Shown: positions 32,680 through 43,894, numbered from the stretch's first letter. The stretch is DNA of 64,000 nt from Bombyx mori (GCF_030269925.1 NC_085121.1:17439501-17503500), one strand, 5' to 3'. The notes: generated from the letters alone by a model not told the origin. Translations and numbers: made by a program.

Positions 32680-32927
32680 CGATGCCTCCAATGAACACTA
32701 CGCTAACTCCAAATTCGTAGGTTTACAGGAGGAGCGTTTAAACGAAAAAAGTTAATAAAATCTTTATTATTGCAGATGTATATTTATGGTTTTTTCTTGT
32801 GTAACTAGCTGATTTACTCTTGCTTCGAACCCCATCAATAATGATTTGTAATACTTTTAAAATAGATTTGCGTGAAAAACGAAAATTTCAAAATTTTGAG
32901 TTAGAGTAGTGTTCATTGGAGGCATCG
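32680..32927. mobile_element. 248-bp MITE with about 35-bp terminal inverted repeats
   Basis: CGATGCCTCCAATGAACACT at 32680 is mirrored by its exact complement ending at 32927, and the match continues with one or two mismatches through ctaactc(c/a)aaatt. TATT flanks both ends (32676-32679 and 32928-32931). Interior A/T-rich, non-coding. Confidence 0.78.
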
Positions 32928-32949
32928 TATTATTAGGAGTTTTCGTCTT

Positions 32950-33100
32950 CTAAAAAGACTTGGATGGACTTTGAGAAAGACTATTACTGAGAGAAGGATG
33001 TGAATGCAGATAATAATATGACGTATGACAGGCCTGAATGGAATAATACGATATGCTGCGCTAACCCCACTAATAGGGATAGGGCAAAAAGAAGATGAAG
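32950..33100 (+). mobile_element. LINE 3' end, RTE-like, decayed
   Basis: The plus frame has RLGWTLRKTITERRM (compare RPKKTWMEWVNDDMRERGV) and then ALTPLIGIGQKED. The nucleotide tail ctaaccccactaatagggatagg resembles the cccacctagtgggata hairpin of the 11-kb type. Confidence 0.5.
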
Positions 33101-33445
33101 GCTTTTCGTCTTCAAAACCTAAATTAGCATTACCAAATCCTAAATCATCCATGTTCTTAAATTCACTAATTCTGAATTCGACCTTACGATAAACTACTAT
33201 CAGTCCACTCCGAACTTGTTAAGTCTACACGAAATCTCGTGATTGTGAAACAACACCTGCAGAATGTTACCGTACGTTATCATTGACATGTGGCCGCAAT
33301 CACTGCTCTAGATCCTGATATATTGACTGGGGAGCGTGAGGTGCGACTTAACACGCAGATGACGAGCATACGTTCTTATAATTGAGACGAAAACTAAAGC
33401 GTTTTCGGTGTGTAGTAAACTCGCACACTTAATGCCGACACATAG

Positions 33446-33695
33446 TCTATACTAATATATAAATCTACAGTGGTTTTTACGGATGTTCCGTTATAACTAC
33501 TGAACCATGCATCCGATTCACTTAAAACTTGGTATCCATGTAGAAAATATATGTACTTAATGGAGAGGCTAATATTTATATGAGTGTTGGACTCCCTACA
33601 CCAATTTTGGGGGCGTTAATGATGAGAATCTTTATGGGGGTGAAAAATAATAACGTTAATTTTAAATGCCCAGCGAAGCGGACGGATACACCTAG
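33446..33695 (+). mobile_element. Non-autonomous Helitron, 250 bp
   Basis: Same family and orientation as 3622-3867, with the same ends TCTATACTAATATATAAATC and cagcgaagcggacgg...CTAG|T, and the same internal order. Here the 5' neighbour base is G rather than A. Confidence 0.82.
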
Positions 33696-34439
33696 TATTT
33701 AATAATTTTGAGTATTCAAGTCTCTTGTGCAAAGATAGCAAACAGAACACTTTTATTAGAATAAATAGCTTGAATCCATTTACGTATCTATATCAAAAAT
33801 TATTATTTAAGGATTACTTCGGTTACTTCCTGACAGAATCAAACTACGACAGATACCGCTAAAATTTACCATAGTCCTGTGGAAAGATTGGGCGTTGTTA
33901 AACGCAATACAGCCCTGTATGTTTAGATTTAGCAAAACGTGCCTGAAGGAAAGCTTCGGCAAATCTGAATAGACGACTACGTTGATAAGAACGCCATAAA
34001 TTGTGGAATAAGCATAATCCCTTTTTAAATTTAATAATTCCAAGAGGCTGAACAATTCTGTACCCATTTTGTTTTCATCCTGTTTTCTGATGCTTAGGAA
34101 AGGATTTTAATTCTATAGAAATAGGTGAGATAATTTGTATGTGAGAACTTTGAGAGTCGTATCTTTTTAATACTGTACAAGGTCAAATAAAACCATAGCC
34201 TATCTGATAATGGTGATAGTTATTATAACCATAGCCATAATAAGATGAATGATGTTACCGTCTTTGAAAAATGAAGTCTTGATTGTGATGCACGGCTGCT
34301 CTATCTACCCTTCGAACTAGAACGCATGTTCGCGGAAGGGCAATAGTGAAATAAGTTACAACTTAGTTAATTGATGTACTGTTTAACAGTCAACGACCCT
34401 TATCAAGGTTACGATTTTATGGATGCTGAAAACACTTTC
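33696..34439. other. No gene seen
   Basis: An 86-codon minus frame (33807-34067) shows no recognised motif. Confidence 0.4.
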
Positions 34440-34815
34440 ACACCTAGACCCGTAGTTCAGTTGTTTTTTAGTCTACCTAATTAACGGTCGCGGACCAATG
34501 TAAGGGCTGGGCTATAAGAGTCACAGCAGGAATTATGTTACCGCGCTTAATACGGGAGGGAATACTCGAAGCGGTATCGGGAGGGTTTTTACTTTAGTAG
34601 AATACGGCTGTGACTTTTGTGGGTTGATGTCAATTCTCCACTCGCGGAATCACGACCCTGGATTGGTGGCCGCGGTCTTCACGTCACGTAAACCGTATCA
34701 TCGGCGATGAGGGCTAACTGGATGGCCGGCAACCAGAGTACACCATTGATATATAAACTAAAAACGGAGAGAACGGAGCCTTGCAATTCTTCAGAGCACT
34801 CCCCATGGAACATAC
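34440..34815 (-). pseudogene. Jockey-like LINE reverse-transcriptase fragment with the ADD catalytic motif
   Basis: The minus strand encodes LQGSVLSVFSLYINGV, then PAIQLALIADDTVYV. This corresponds to the PQGSVLSPLLF.LYINDI and LALFADDTA palm motifs of non-LTR reverse transcriptases, so two of the catalytic Asp are kept. Downstream, WRIDINPQKS and IPLRVFPPVL follow across stop codons. It is an internal LINE piece without either end, hence an old deletion product. Confidence 0.68.
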
Positions 34816-35205
34816 GGTATGAAAATAGTACATTCTGAAATAGTATTATACATACGAGTATATGCAAGATTTCTTTGAAATAATTATTACTGTGGATTTC
34901 CATTCAAAGTCATTAATAAATATCGATATTAGCTTATTGGGGGCAGGGTAGCGGGGAGACATGCACTCGGCGTGAAACTTGTTATTTTACCCCAGCCGCC
35001 ACAAATCATTTTTTTTATTATTTTTTTTCCCATTTTCACAAAGCTCAAAATTTGCGAGAGCGCAAGACGACGCGAAAGAAAATGCAATCTCTTGGCAACT
35101 AAAAAGTTTTACAAGAAAACGATTGTCAACGTAGGCCACTCTGTCTGCGATACACATTGCCTTATAGTTTAAGCAGCAGTTTTTGGGACATCGCTATAGT
35201 AAAAC
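34816..35205. other. No gene seen
   Basis: A/T-rich, no recognised element. Confidence 0.4.
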
Positions 35206-35209
35206 ATAT

Positions 35210-35563
35210 TGTTACCCGCTGGGGTTCGGGATAGATAAAAATTCTACCGAATTACAAGTACTAAGAACGCTTAAAACACTTCACAAGCACTTTAAAATTC
35301 TCAATTTGCTTCTTCCGCTTCGCTTCAGGTGATTCGTTTGCTGTTTCGCTTCGAGTAGTTCCGATTACTAACTGACTGCGTGCCATCTCTGCAACGCTTT
35401 TATAGTCCACACACAGACTATTCTACACAAGTCGAGTTTTGTGTGTTTCCGCTATCTGGCAATAGATGGCGTTGTACTCCTCGAGCGTTCTAGATGTTAC
35501 TAGATCCTTCGATATTCGTTTGGCTATCCGGCGATAGATGGCGTTACTCTTAGCGGCGTAACA
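35210..35563 (-). repeat. Solo LTR (Ty3/Gypsy-like), 354 bp, with ATAT TSD
   Basis: The minus strand begins TGTTACGCCGCTAAGAGTAA and ends CCCAGCGGGTAACA. The four bases ATAT stand on both sides (35206-35209 and 35564-35567). It aligns over its length with the plus-strand LTR at 48795-49098. Shared words include agtaacgccatct, aaaagcgttgcagagatg and ctactcgaagcga. No internal retroelement sequence remains, so it arose by LTR-LTR recombination. Confidence 0.82.
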
Positions 35564-35567
35564 ATAT

Positions 35568-37364
35568 ATTATAATTAATATCATAAAGTAAATTTTATTA
35601 TTAAGAGGATAATATCGGGAAGGTTCCTTACTGTTTTTTGCTAATTTTAGCTAATTTTAAATTGTGACAGATTCAAGTCAATTACCCAATTTTGGTGTAC
35701 CACAGTTTTTCCTAAATCATGTTGAGAAATCTATTCTCATTCAAAAAAATTGATAATATTGTATTTTGTGTATATGCACATATATATAAGCTTTTCGTTC
35801 TGATAATCGATGTTGTATTTTGTATATACATGTAGAGCTTTTTGTTCTAGTAATTTTACTTAGAGAGTCACATAGCAGTGTGTGAAATGTAAAGTCGGCC
35901 CGCCAATGTTTACAGAGGACTTTGAAGGGAAAAGCTTTCACGTTGGCTTCCAACCTTCATGTTTTCGAGGCAAATATTCATGGTTTTGTGTGTTTTGCGT
36001 ACAAAATACTCGCGTATTCCAATACGCGTCTAGTGTTTGATTTTTTGAAACTTTTCGTTGATCTTTCAAAACTTTTGGGGCTTTAAGGTTCGTAGCTAAA
36101 CGTTAAAAATCGAATTATAGCAATTTTATCAGATGCTTCAACCAGTAACGTTTATTACGACTGCGAAATCTTTCATTCTGTAGACTATAAGTAATAGGTA
36201 CATGTTCAGATTGTATTGTTACCTGTAAAGTCATATGATTGATATCCATATAATTTTGAAGTACCTTCCACACACAAAAGGATATCTCACAAGCTTAGCT
36301 TAAGGTACTAGTGGAATGTAGCATTTAAAATGACGACTTATTGCAATAAACTCAAATAGATTATACATGAATTAGTAAAAAAACAAAGAAGAATAATTAT
36401 GAGAAGAAATTATTACAAATGTGAACGAAATAGAATCTGGAAAAGTTAAAATACATACACAGATGTATATTGCTTAAGAAATAATATATTGTATTAGAAA
36501 GATGTAGACTTTGAGGTCTGGAAATTACGAAATTATTATTGTTCAGATCTTGTACATATGGAAAAGCTTATGTTGTAACTATCGTTAGCGAGATTCAGAC
36601 ATTTATCAAATATCTTTTCCTATGATGACTACCGCCTAAGAAGTTCTCAAAATTATCAGTGCGTGAACTTTACAGTAGACTAATTTAAAGTTGAAATACC
36701 TGAAAAAAATATATTTTAACGAATCTAGCTGTAGGATTGAAATGATTTTAATAGATCTAGAAATATATCTTTTTTGCGCATCGAATATGGTTATTGCCTA
36801 TCATTTATGTACAGAGCAGTTATTGTCGCTTAGTCACGTTTGCCTTTCAAGCGTCGATATGATTTAATATTCTACCAGATATGATTTTCTTGACCGAAGA
36901 CTTTTCTGTAAAATACTGCTTTTCCGTTGACTAAATGTATTAGCTTCATGCTTCTAGAACATTTTATCTGTAGTGAAAATAAGGACGAAAGCTATTTCGA
37001 CAGACTTTTCGTGCTAAAAGTTTATTCATAAAATAAAATTTCTCGTAACCTGTAAATCTTGGAAACTACTTACAGTGGAGCATCTAACTAAAGTAGTGTG
37101 CGCTCACGGCAACGAAATTAACGTGTTTTTGCCGACATGACCTACTATTTCCCGGATAAAGCTTGGTACAGCTTAAAAGTTTTTTAAGATGAGCTTTTTT
37201 AGTCAACATTTGAATTGGTGTTCGAGCTGTAGACTTTCGAAGACATTTAGCTTATGTCAGGTTTTAGACAGGTTTTTGAAAGGTTTTTGAAAATTTTACT
37301 TAGCCCGAGATACACGTTTAACTTAGTGCCGATTGAAAGTGATAGATGAACTATACAAGGTGGA
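35568..37364. other. 1.8 kb of A/T-rich DNA, no gene or element seen
   Basis: Contains a short repeated word (tgttgtatttt(g)tgtatat) near 35758 and 35810. Otherwise unremarkable. Confidence 0.5.
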
Positions 37365-37475
37365 TCAACGACCTATTGAGGTTTGCGGGAATAGCTGGAT
37401 ATATGCAGTATAGAAACTATTGTTGTAGGCGAGGCTTGGGGAAGGCCGATTTCCAACAGTGGATGTCTATGGGCT
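37365..37475 (+). mobile_element. RTE-like LINE 3' tail, short
   Basis: It shares ctattgaggtttgcggga, gcgaggcttggggaaggcc and caacagtggatgtctatggg with the 44560 and 22655 copies. Only the last about 40 codons and stop region remain. Confidence 0.65.
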
Positions 37476-37661
37476 GATAGATAAATAGATAGATGAACGA
37501 CTCCAAAATTAATATCGTTAATGCTACCATTCACCTTTAGGCACGATGCCTTTTTGTGAATATAAAATATGCCCTCCATATCTACTTTACTTACCTGGTT
37601 CCCAACAGAACAGGAAGATAGTTTTGTTTATTTTTTCTCTTTACCATAGCATCGTCGACCA

Positions 37662-37752
37662 CCAGTGAAGAGTTTATCGATGGCACCTTGAACACTGGTT
37701 CAGTGTACATGAACACACTGGTTCAAGGTACTATGGATAAACTCTTCTCTGG
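37662..37752. repeat. Long imperfect hairpin, about 91 nt
   Basis: Arms gaagagtttatcgatggcac-cttgaac (from 37667) and gttcaaggtactatggataa-actcttc (to 37747) pair with three mismatches. The loop side (cagtgtacatgaacacactg) folds further. Either a decayed miniature inverted-repeat element or a small-RNA precursor; nothing else in the sequence decides. Confidence 0.55.
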
Positions 37753-38619
37753 CGTAGCGTACGGCGTTACTCCACGTTAAGTTTCCAGATATGTTTAAAC
37801 CTTGTACCATCCACACAATGTAATAAAGTGATTTAAAAAAAAAAACTGTCGGGGTCAAAATCTTTGTTAAGGGTAATTAATCAATTTAATAATTAATCTG
37901 GGATAAGTCTGGAAATAATTTGTTCGTATCTCGTATACTTTTTCAGTGCCCATGCAATGCGGGAAAATTCATTGAAAAAAAGAAAACTACTTTTAAAGGA
38001 GAAAACAGCGGATTAGTTTAAGTTCATAGTACAAGTTAAACATGTTTAAAACCTCAACCACAACAAAAGCTTAGCTTGCGTTATAAGCGGACTTATTTAA
38101 ACTAAGTTTTTTTCATTTAACATTTAGTCTGTTGGTTGTTTCGAGAGCTTTTAACGCTTCGTGATAGCTTTTTGTAAATTTATAATCCTATTAACATTAA
38201 AGTATTTAGTGGCTTACACACATAGACAGGTTTGAATGATTAGAGCTCTGAATTACGATAAACCTGAGAATTCGATCTCTTAACTGAAAATCGATTACCT
38301 TCTGGGGCGATAAAAAAGTTACCGGTTTAGCTACCGGTACCCGGTATTATCAATGTCCACATTTAGGTAAACACTAACCACCAAAATAGAAGCATCCCTC
38401 AATACAATACAAAAATATACAATGGAGCACATTCAAGAATATTCAAAGTGGAACTCATAACTGTCATCTATTTTTAAGGTATGATTTTATTACGTTATTG
38501 GGCAATCTATAGACGTTGCTTCAAAAAAGCTTAGATACCTTATAAGCTATAATTGCATACCATTGCGTAGCTTCGTGTATAATGCCGTAAACTGGTGAAA
38601 AAGAATAAATAACAAAAAA
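37753..38619. other. No gene seen
   Basis: A/T-rich, no recognised element. Confidence 0.45.
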
Positions 38620-38835
38620 GATGTGTGGTGACGTGGGACACCGGAAAGGAGCGAAGTTCCATATAAAATATAAAAAAAAGAAAAATCGCTCGGTGAAATA
38701 TCGCTGTGCGGAAAACAAGGCCTTATTCCACGGAATTTTTCTTACGGTTTTTACTATCACATTTTTTTCAGTTCGGTCGCGCAGCAAAATCCCTATCTCC
38801 TCCAAGCCTGCCGTAAGGAACTTCGTTCCAAAAAT
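38620..38835 (+). repeat. Repeat bounded by cgaagttcc / ggaacttcg motifs, related to 18.5-19.6 kb
   Basis: It starts gatgtgtggtgacgtgggac-accgg (as at 19541-19615 on minus), has gcgaagttcc at about 38649-38659 and ends taaggaacttcgttcc at 38814-38829. The ggaacttcgttcc word is also in the TIRs at 18573 and 19330. Probably a member of the same transposon family or its derivative. Confidence 0.5.
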
Positions 38836-38934
38836 AATTTCAATAATTATGAAAATCGTAATTGTTAAATTTTTTATATCCACACGTTTTCAATTTAACA
38901 ATCAACCCAAACATAAATAAAATGTAACCTCCAT

Positions 38935-39090
38935 AATTCACTAACCGCACAAAGCGGAAGACGTCTAACCGGATAACCCTTTACCAGCGACCCGGTGCAC
39001 TACGCTCATTAACCGGTCGAAATGCGGTACAAGACGTAAACCGGGTGAGCTGGCCGGATCGAGCCGGCTCACTGAATACTTTATAGAGTA
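38935..39090 (+). promoter_or_regulatory. Possible regulatory block rich in CCGG / AACCGG words, with a TATA-like site
   Basis: Within about 125 bp there are aaccgg (38968), acccggt (38989), aaccggt (39011), aaaccggg (39036), gccgg (39052) and gagccggctc (39060). The last is a perfect palindrome. A tttatag motif follows at 39080. The block stands out from A/T-rich flanks about 310-460 bp upstream of the ORF at 39400. AACCGG-type words resemble Grainyhead sites; the regulatory role is inference. Confidence 0.3.
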
Positions 39091-39399
39091 GACACTTAAT
39101 TTATTATCTTGTAAAGAGCCTTTGAATTTTTCAAGATAGTTTTTACAATGTTTGTGTGGAAATATAGGAGACCTTCTTTTTTACTTCTCCCTTAAAACAA
39201 TGTCTCAGGTTTGTCCGGTCATGTATGAGAAAATGGAATGGAGCCTAGCTATCCCGAGATTCTAATATTGTTTGTTCATCATCGGTCCAATCCTTAAATA
39301 TAATAATTTCATAGATAATCACAACATGAGCACCTGAAAGTAGTGTTCCTATACATTATAACAATAGGAAAAATACGGTGGAAACAAGAATTAACGAAG

Positions 39400-39894
39400 A
39401 TGGAAGTTGTTGATTTAAACGACTCACCAGCGCTCTTGGCGATTTTCCGATCCTCATTCGAAATAGAACCCGGGAGAGGCACGAGAGGCTATCGCGGCCA
39501 ACATTATAATCAGACGGGCGGCTCAGCCCAAAGACACCTTACCGGAGAAGCCATCACGGTTGGCCAAGATTGTGACACTGGTTATCTGGAATACTCTGCT
39601 CTACCAGAACCCGACTGTCGGATCGAAGAGATAGCCACCACGAAATGGACGCTCTTTTGCTTGATAACAACACTAACGTACTACAACAATGGTGGGACAC
39701 CGCGCGGCCTCTGCTGTTCCAGTTGCCACATGGCCTTCTCTTTGTGTACTAGGTGCCAATACGAAGCCTATAAAAAGCTTAAAAGTAATACTTTCCCTGC
39801 TTTATCGCTGCGCGAAGAAAGCACGTATCTCAATTTAATTGGAGCCATGAATTTCTACCCAAACCACTTTCAACCTATGTCTCAATGTCATTAA
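39400..39894 (+). CDS. Unrecognised 164-residue protein with a CxxC...CxxC pair
   Basis: I do not recognise this protein. The frame opens at 39343 (183 codons), but the second ATG (39400, aagATGG) gives a better context and drops a hydrophobic A/T-rich stretch that looks like leader; the first start stays possible. Residues 1-60 are Gly/Arg/Gln-rich and probably flexible (GRGTRGYRGQHYNQTGG). Residues 82-96 form a short hydrophobic segment (WTLFCLITTLTYY). Then CSSC (106-109) and CTRC (116-119) are spaced like a small zinc ribbon, followed by a basic helix EAYKKLKS. Base composition is far higher in G/C than the flanks. AATAAA follows at 39910, 13-15 bases after the stop. It matches none of the retroelement families here. 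It could be a lineage-specific single-exon gene, one exon of a larger gene, a retrogene, or an old insertion of foreign (for example viral) DNA. Confidence 0.5.
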   Translation: MEVVDLNDSPALLAIFRSSFEIEPGRGTRGYRGQHYNQTGGSAQRHLTGEAITVGQDCDTGYLEYSALPEPDCRIEEIATTKWTLFCLITTLTYYNNGGTPRGLCCSSCHMAFSLCTRCQYEAYKKLKSNTFPALSLREESTYLNLIGAMNFYPNHFQPMSQCH

Positions 39895-39914
39895 AGCTCA
39901 TCTACATCAATAAA

Positions 39915-40623
39915 GGGCGTTGCTTTCGGGTCAATTCCAGTTCACAATATACGACAAGCTAAATTAGGAGGAAACAAAATCAACACGAGCTGAACACGTA
40001 AAAGTGTTCTTTATAATTTTTTCGCAAGTCAAAGTATTTCAACAATTCCCAACAAAGATGCCGGACTGGTGTTTGCGTGACTAAGAGATTGAGTTGTCGG
40101 AAACTCGACGACACAGTTAAGTAAGTTAAGTTTTTTTTTCTTCCTTTGTCTCATTTAACACTTTGTTTTCTTTGAAATGTTTTTTTTTTCTATTTCTCGA
40201 AAATTTTTATTGGTTTGGTCGGGTTTTTTTTATTTTCAGCTGTATAATGATGTGAAACAGTATTCGACATTCTTTAAGTGAGAACTTCTTTAATACTGCT
40301 GTGATTTGAAATTTGATGAAACGAAAAACCAACACTAAGCCGATACAAATGTATTTATGTATGTATATCAATTTCTTTTTGGAATGCAAAATAAAGAGAT
40401 TTAGTACTTGTAAGTTTTTTATTGTATTTGCTAAAAATAATATTCGATGCGTTGTTACAATTCGTTACTTAAAATTTTAGAAATGCTACATTAAATGATG
40501 GACGTATAAGCGTTCATATGGCGTATGCTTTATATACGACGTTGAATGTTAATGTTGAGTACAATTCTTGCAGTTTAAAGAGTATTTACGGTATAATTTT
40601 TAAATTTAATCGGGGATAAATTC

Positions 40624-40624
<1 letters not shown>
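39915..40624. other. No gene seen
   Basis: Contains a single gagaacttctttaatactgc...gatgaaacgaaaaacc word (40279-40330) resembling the left end of the 26665 and 27420 blocks. Confidence 0.45.
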
Positions 40625-40677
<53 letters not shown>

Positions 40678-40925
40678 CTTTTTTTTTTTTTTTATTGTTA
40701 GGTGTGTGGACGAGCTCACAGCCCAACTGGTGTTAAGTGGTTACTGGAGCCCATAGACATCTACAACGTAAATGCGCCACACACCTTGAGATATAGTTCT
40801 AAGGTCTCAGTATAGTCACAACGGCTGCCCCGCCTTTCAAACCGAAACGCATTACTGCTTCACAGCAGAAATAGGCGGGGCGGTGGTACCTACCCGTGCG
40901 GACTCACAAGAGGTCCTACCACCAG
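40625..40925 (-). mobile_element. Bm1-type SINE, headless, with an exceptionally long A tail
   Basis: A T run of about 69 bases (40625-40693, one C at 40678) is followed by the complete tail and body to cctaccaccag. The body is close to consensus. A long nearly pure tail suggests a recent insertion, since such tails shorten with time. Confidence 0.9.
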
Positions 40926-40989
40926 TAAAATTTCCTTTGGTGGCAGATATGGTATTAGAGACGTCTCCTCAGAATTCCGTGGACCGCGC

Positions 40990-41330
40990 ACCGTACCAAC
41001 ATTTCGATCCTGAAAGAGCTCAACATCAAGGAGAGACTAGACTAGAGACTATCGTCAACAATCCAAATACGAATCCTCAAGTTCTTCGGGCACATCACTC
41101 GTAATGAGGACTCCATTGAGCGGTTGGTGGTGCAAGGGAAAGTCGAGGGCAAAAGATCTCGCGGACGATCTCCAACACGAGGACCGACCTCATAAAATCT
41201 GTGACTCACTCCAACATAAATGATTGCGCTCACTCTACGAAACATCGTGCCACATGGCGTCGCATCGCGAGAGCATCGGTATCGCAGGATCCGACTGATG
41301 CATGATCACGACCACTCTGTCAAGAGTGTA
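40990..41330 (+). mobile_element. RTE-like LINE C-terminal remnant
   Basis: Across frames the plus strand reads LKFFGHITRNEDSIERLVVQ, GKVEGKRSRGRSPTR, TDLIKSVTHSNINDCAH and ATWRRIARASVSQDPTD. This is the C-terminal region of an endonuclease-reverse-transcriptase LINE, related to the fragment at 49370-49650. Frame changes show it is dead. The SINE at 40625-40925 lies just upstream. Confidence 0.65.
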
Positions 41331-42162
41331 CGAATAGGAAGAATGGAGTTGTAAATAAATTTCCCGAGAGGTCAGTCCAATACTTACTATAGCCGAGAAA
41401 TTAATCACGCATTTTTTCTGATATTCATGACTACTTGACAAAATTATCTGTTTTTCAATGCTCAAAGACACTCAAAGACACTAAGCATATTATGCGAAGG
41501 CTTAGCTGTTAGCTCTTTTATTTTCTACCAACGAAAATAAACGCATAAAACGGTATCAAACTACGAGTTCAATACTTTTTTAATCTAACTTAATTACTTG
41601 TTTTATGTATTCGTAAAGACAGACCAGAGAAAACACATTTACAGACCAAAAGAAGGGAGAAACCAGTACAACCTCATATAAATGTCAAGGTGGAATCTAT
41701 TTTAGCTACGCCTTCCGACCGCTACTAAATAAATACTATCACTTCACTAGAAATTCCACAATATAAACACACAATGTGGATTCTTACGAATACAAACAAT
41801 TATATTAAAGAAGGTACGGTTTCCAAAATAGCACTTGGTGAATTCACGCAAACGTGATATCTTTTTTAAATTGCGAAATATAATGTCGAAACATTACCGT
41901 TATTATACTGTTTTCACACAATACAATCGCACCAATTCCTCAGCGAGGAATATTGTCTCGCCTTTCGCTAAACAATAAAGGTATTATAAGCGCTAAATGA
42001 CTGCAGATTAAATGTTAAATTTAATATGGGTTTAAGTTACTAGAATAATTGATCAATTAAAGTATTTTCTGCACGTATGAGCTATTGCATTAAAAACAGA
42101 TAGAACAGTCATACTAATACGAGCGGGATTTTTGACGCGCCTTCTTTTGCCAAAGCGTTAAT
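41331..42162. other. No gene seen
   Basis: A/T-rich, no recognised element. Confidence 0.45.
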
Positions 42163-42400
42163 CTTCTTCTTCTTTTTCTTCACCTTATCCCACTAGGTGG
42201 GGTCGGCTTAGCTATTTTTTTTTATCGGCCCTCTGCTTGACACTCACTCCTCTCAGTCTCATATCGTCATTCACACATGCATTCATTCATCCATGTCTTC
42301 TTCTGTCGACTTCTTCCCTCTCTACCTTGCACCATTTCCATACAACTCCTAATCACGTGCATCTTCTCTCTACGCATCACATGTCCATACCACGCTAACT
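42163..42400 (-). mobile_element. RTE-like LINE 3' end (hairpin-tail family)
   Basis: Same family and orientation as 11131-11362 and 53885-54100, with the CCCACTAGGTGGG hairpin at 42189-42201. It is truncated just beyond the acatgtgatgcgtagagaga motif. Confidence 0.75.
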
Positions 42401-43284
42401 GTTTGCCAAACGTTAACGTTAAAAGAAAAAGAGTTCGAACTAGATTCCCAACTTGCTTTAATTTAATAATGTGACCCTTCTTTTAGTAAATTCACTGGAC
42501 AATCTTGGAATTCCAAGCCCCTCGGAAGCTGGGAGCCAGCCAGAAAATATAACACGGATAAATTAATGATGCCCCTCCATGCACATTTATACGGCATTTG
42601 GTGTTTATCTCAAATTAAATCTTGGAGTTGTCAATATTGCCCCTTTGTTTGGGAGCGAGGCGGTCGCGTAAAGTGTCCTAAGTTATGACGTAGTTTTTTT
42701 TCCGAGAACAAAGTCGGATACTTATAAGACTTTGTTGCCTTCTTTTGTGGCTTTGTTGCTTCTGATTTAATGATTCTATTTACGTTTTGATCTGTTGAAT
42801 CATTTCAAATTTTTTATTTTAAAAGTTTTTTTGCTATTATTACTTTTAATTCAATTTGAGAGACAGCAATATTGTAGATTTCAGACGAGAGTTACAATTG
42901 AACTAGAATTTTACAATGGCGCTTATAAAACAGGTAAAATTTTTAGTAGCACGTCCAATCTCATAAATGTGACCTCTCGTACTGGAGACGACAATGAACA
43001 TTACAACAGCTTTACTCTATTATAGTGAACTTTCAACAAAAGCTTTGGTAAGATAATCATCTTCATCTAGCTCTCATATTTTTGTATTGTGCTCGTTGGA
43101 TACAAAAGTTGCTGAGCTTAATAAAGAGCTACCGTTTTATCTTTTGTATTTGTAACTACAATGAGATTTGCAATATAACATTTTAAAGTACCGGTTTTAA
43201 ATAATATTAGTTAACATTTTGTCTGGGGCATGCACAAATCATCTGGTCATAACTGAAACAGTATTAGTTTTATTTTTTTTAATA
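42401..43284. other. No gene seen
   Basis: A 76-codon frame at 42795-43025 (VTIELEFYNGAYKTGKIFSS...) has no recognised family and no supporting context. Confidence 0.4.
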
Positions 43285-43471
43285 GCTGAGTATACGATAC
43301 AGCTTTGTATACGAGCTCGTGGCCTAGCTAATGCTAAGTACTGTACCTTAGAACTCATATCTCAAAAGTGGGTGACAGCATTTACGTTGTAGATGTCTAT
43401 GGGATCCGGTAACCACTTATCAACAGGTGAGCTGTGAGCTCATACACCTTCATACGCAATAAAAAAAAATT
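43285..43471. mobile_element. Two head-to-head decayed Bm1-type SINE pieces
   Basis: A minus-strand 3' end (gtatacgagctcgtggcctagctaatgc, 43308-43345) abuts a plus-strand 3' half (ccttagaactcatatctcaa...gagctcatacacc...caataaaaaaaaa, 43345-43471). Confidence 0.6.
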
Positions 43472-43894
43472 GCCGGTATAACCTTGGAGAAAGTTGGTGT
43501 TCATTTTGCGGCGAATCCCTTACTCATATGAAATGAGACACGCAAGTAGAAATGAGGTCGTATTATTATAGGCCTGACGACCTACACCCATCTCTTTCTT
43601 TCATTTTATCCTAAGTAACTGTAATCTCAAATACTAAACTAAACTTTAACCGAGGATTATTAGATTTCGTGTGTCACAGAAAGGCTACAAAGCGCACGTG
43701 TGTTCTTTCACAGCTGCGGTGAGATGGTTTACTTTGGCATTATTTTATATCTTTGTTGAACTTGAACATTACAAATAAAAGTTGACCTTACACTTCTTCA
43801 GTATATCCAGAAGTTTTAGACCTTAATACAAACTCTACCTATATCAATAGATACACAGCACAATACATCTATCTATAGTATGGGTGATTTTTCA

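Noticed and set aside
38521..38920. Overlapping 120- and 99-codon ORFs on both strands
   Set aside because: They lie in the repeat with cgaagttcc/ggaacttcg ends; the similar peptide at 19541-19768 arises from the same repeat, not from protein conservation.
42795..43025. 76-codon ORF as a small host gene
   Set aside because: No recognised family, weak A/T-rich start region and no neighbours; left as unexplained rather than called.
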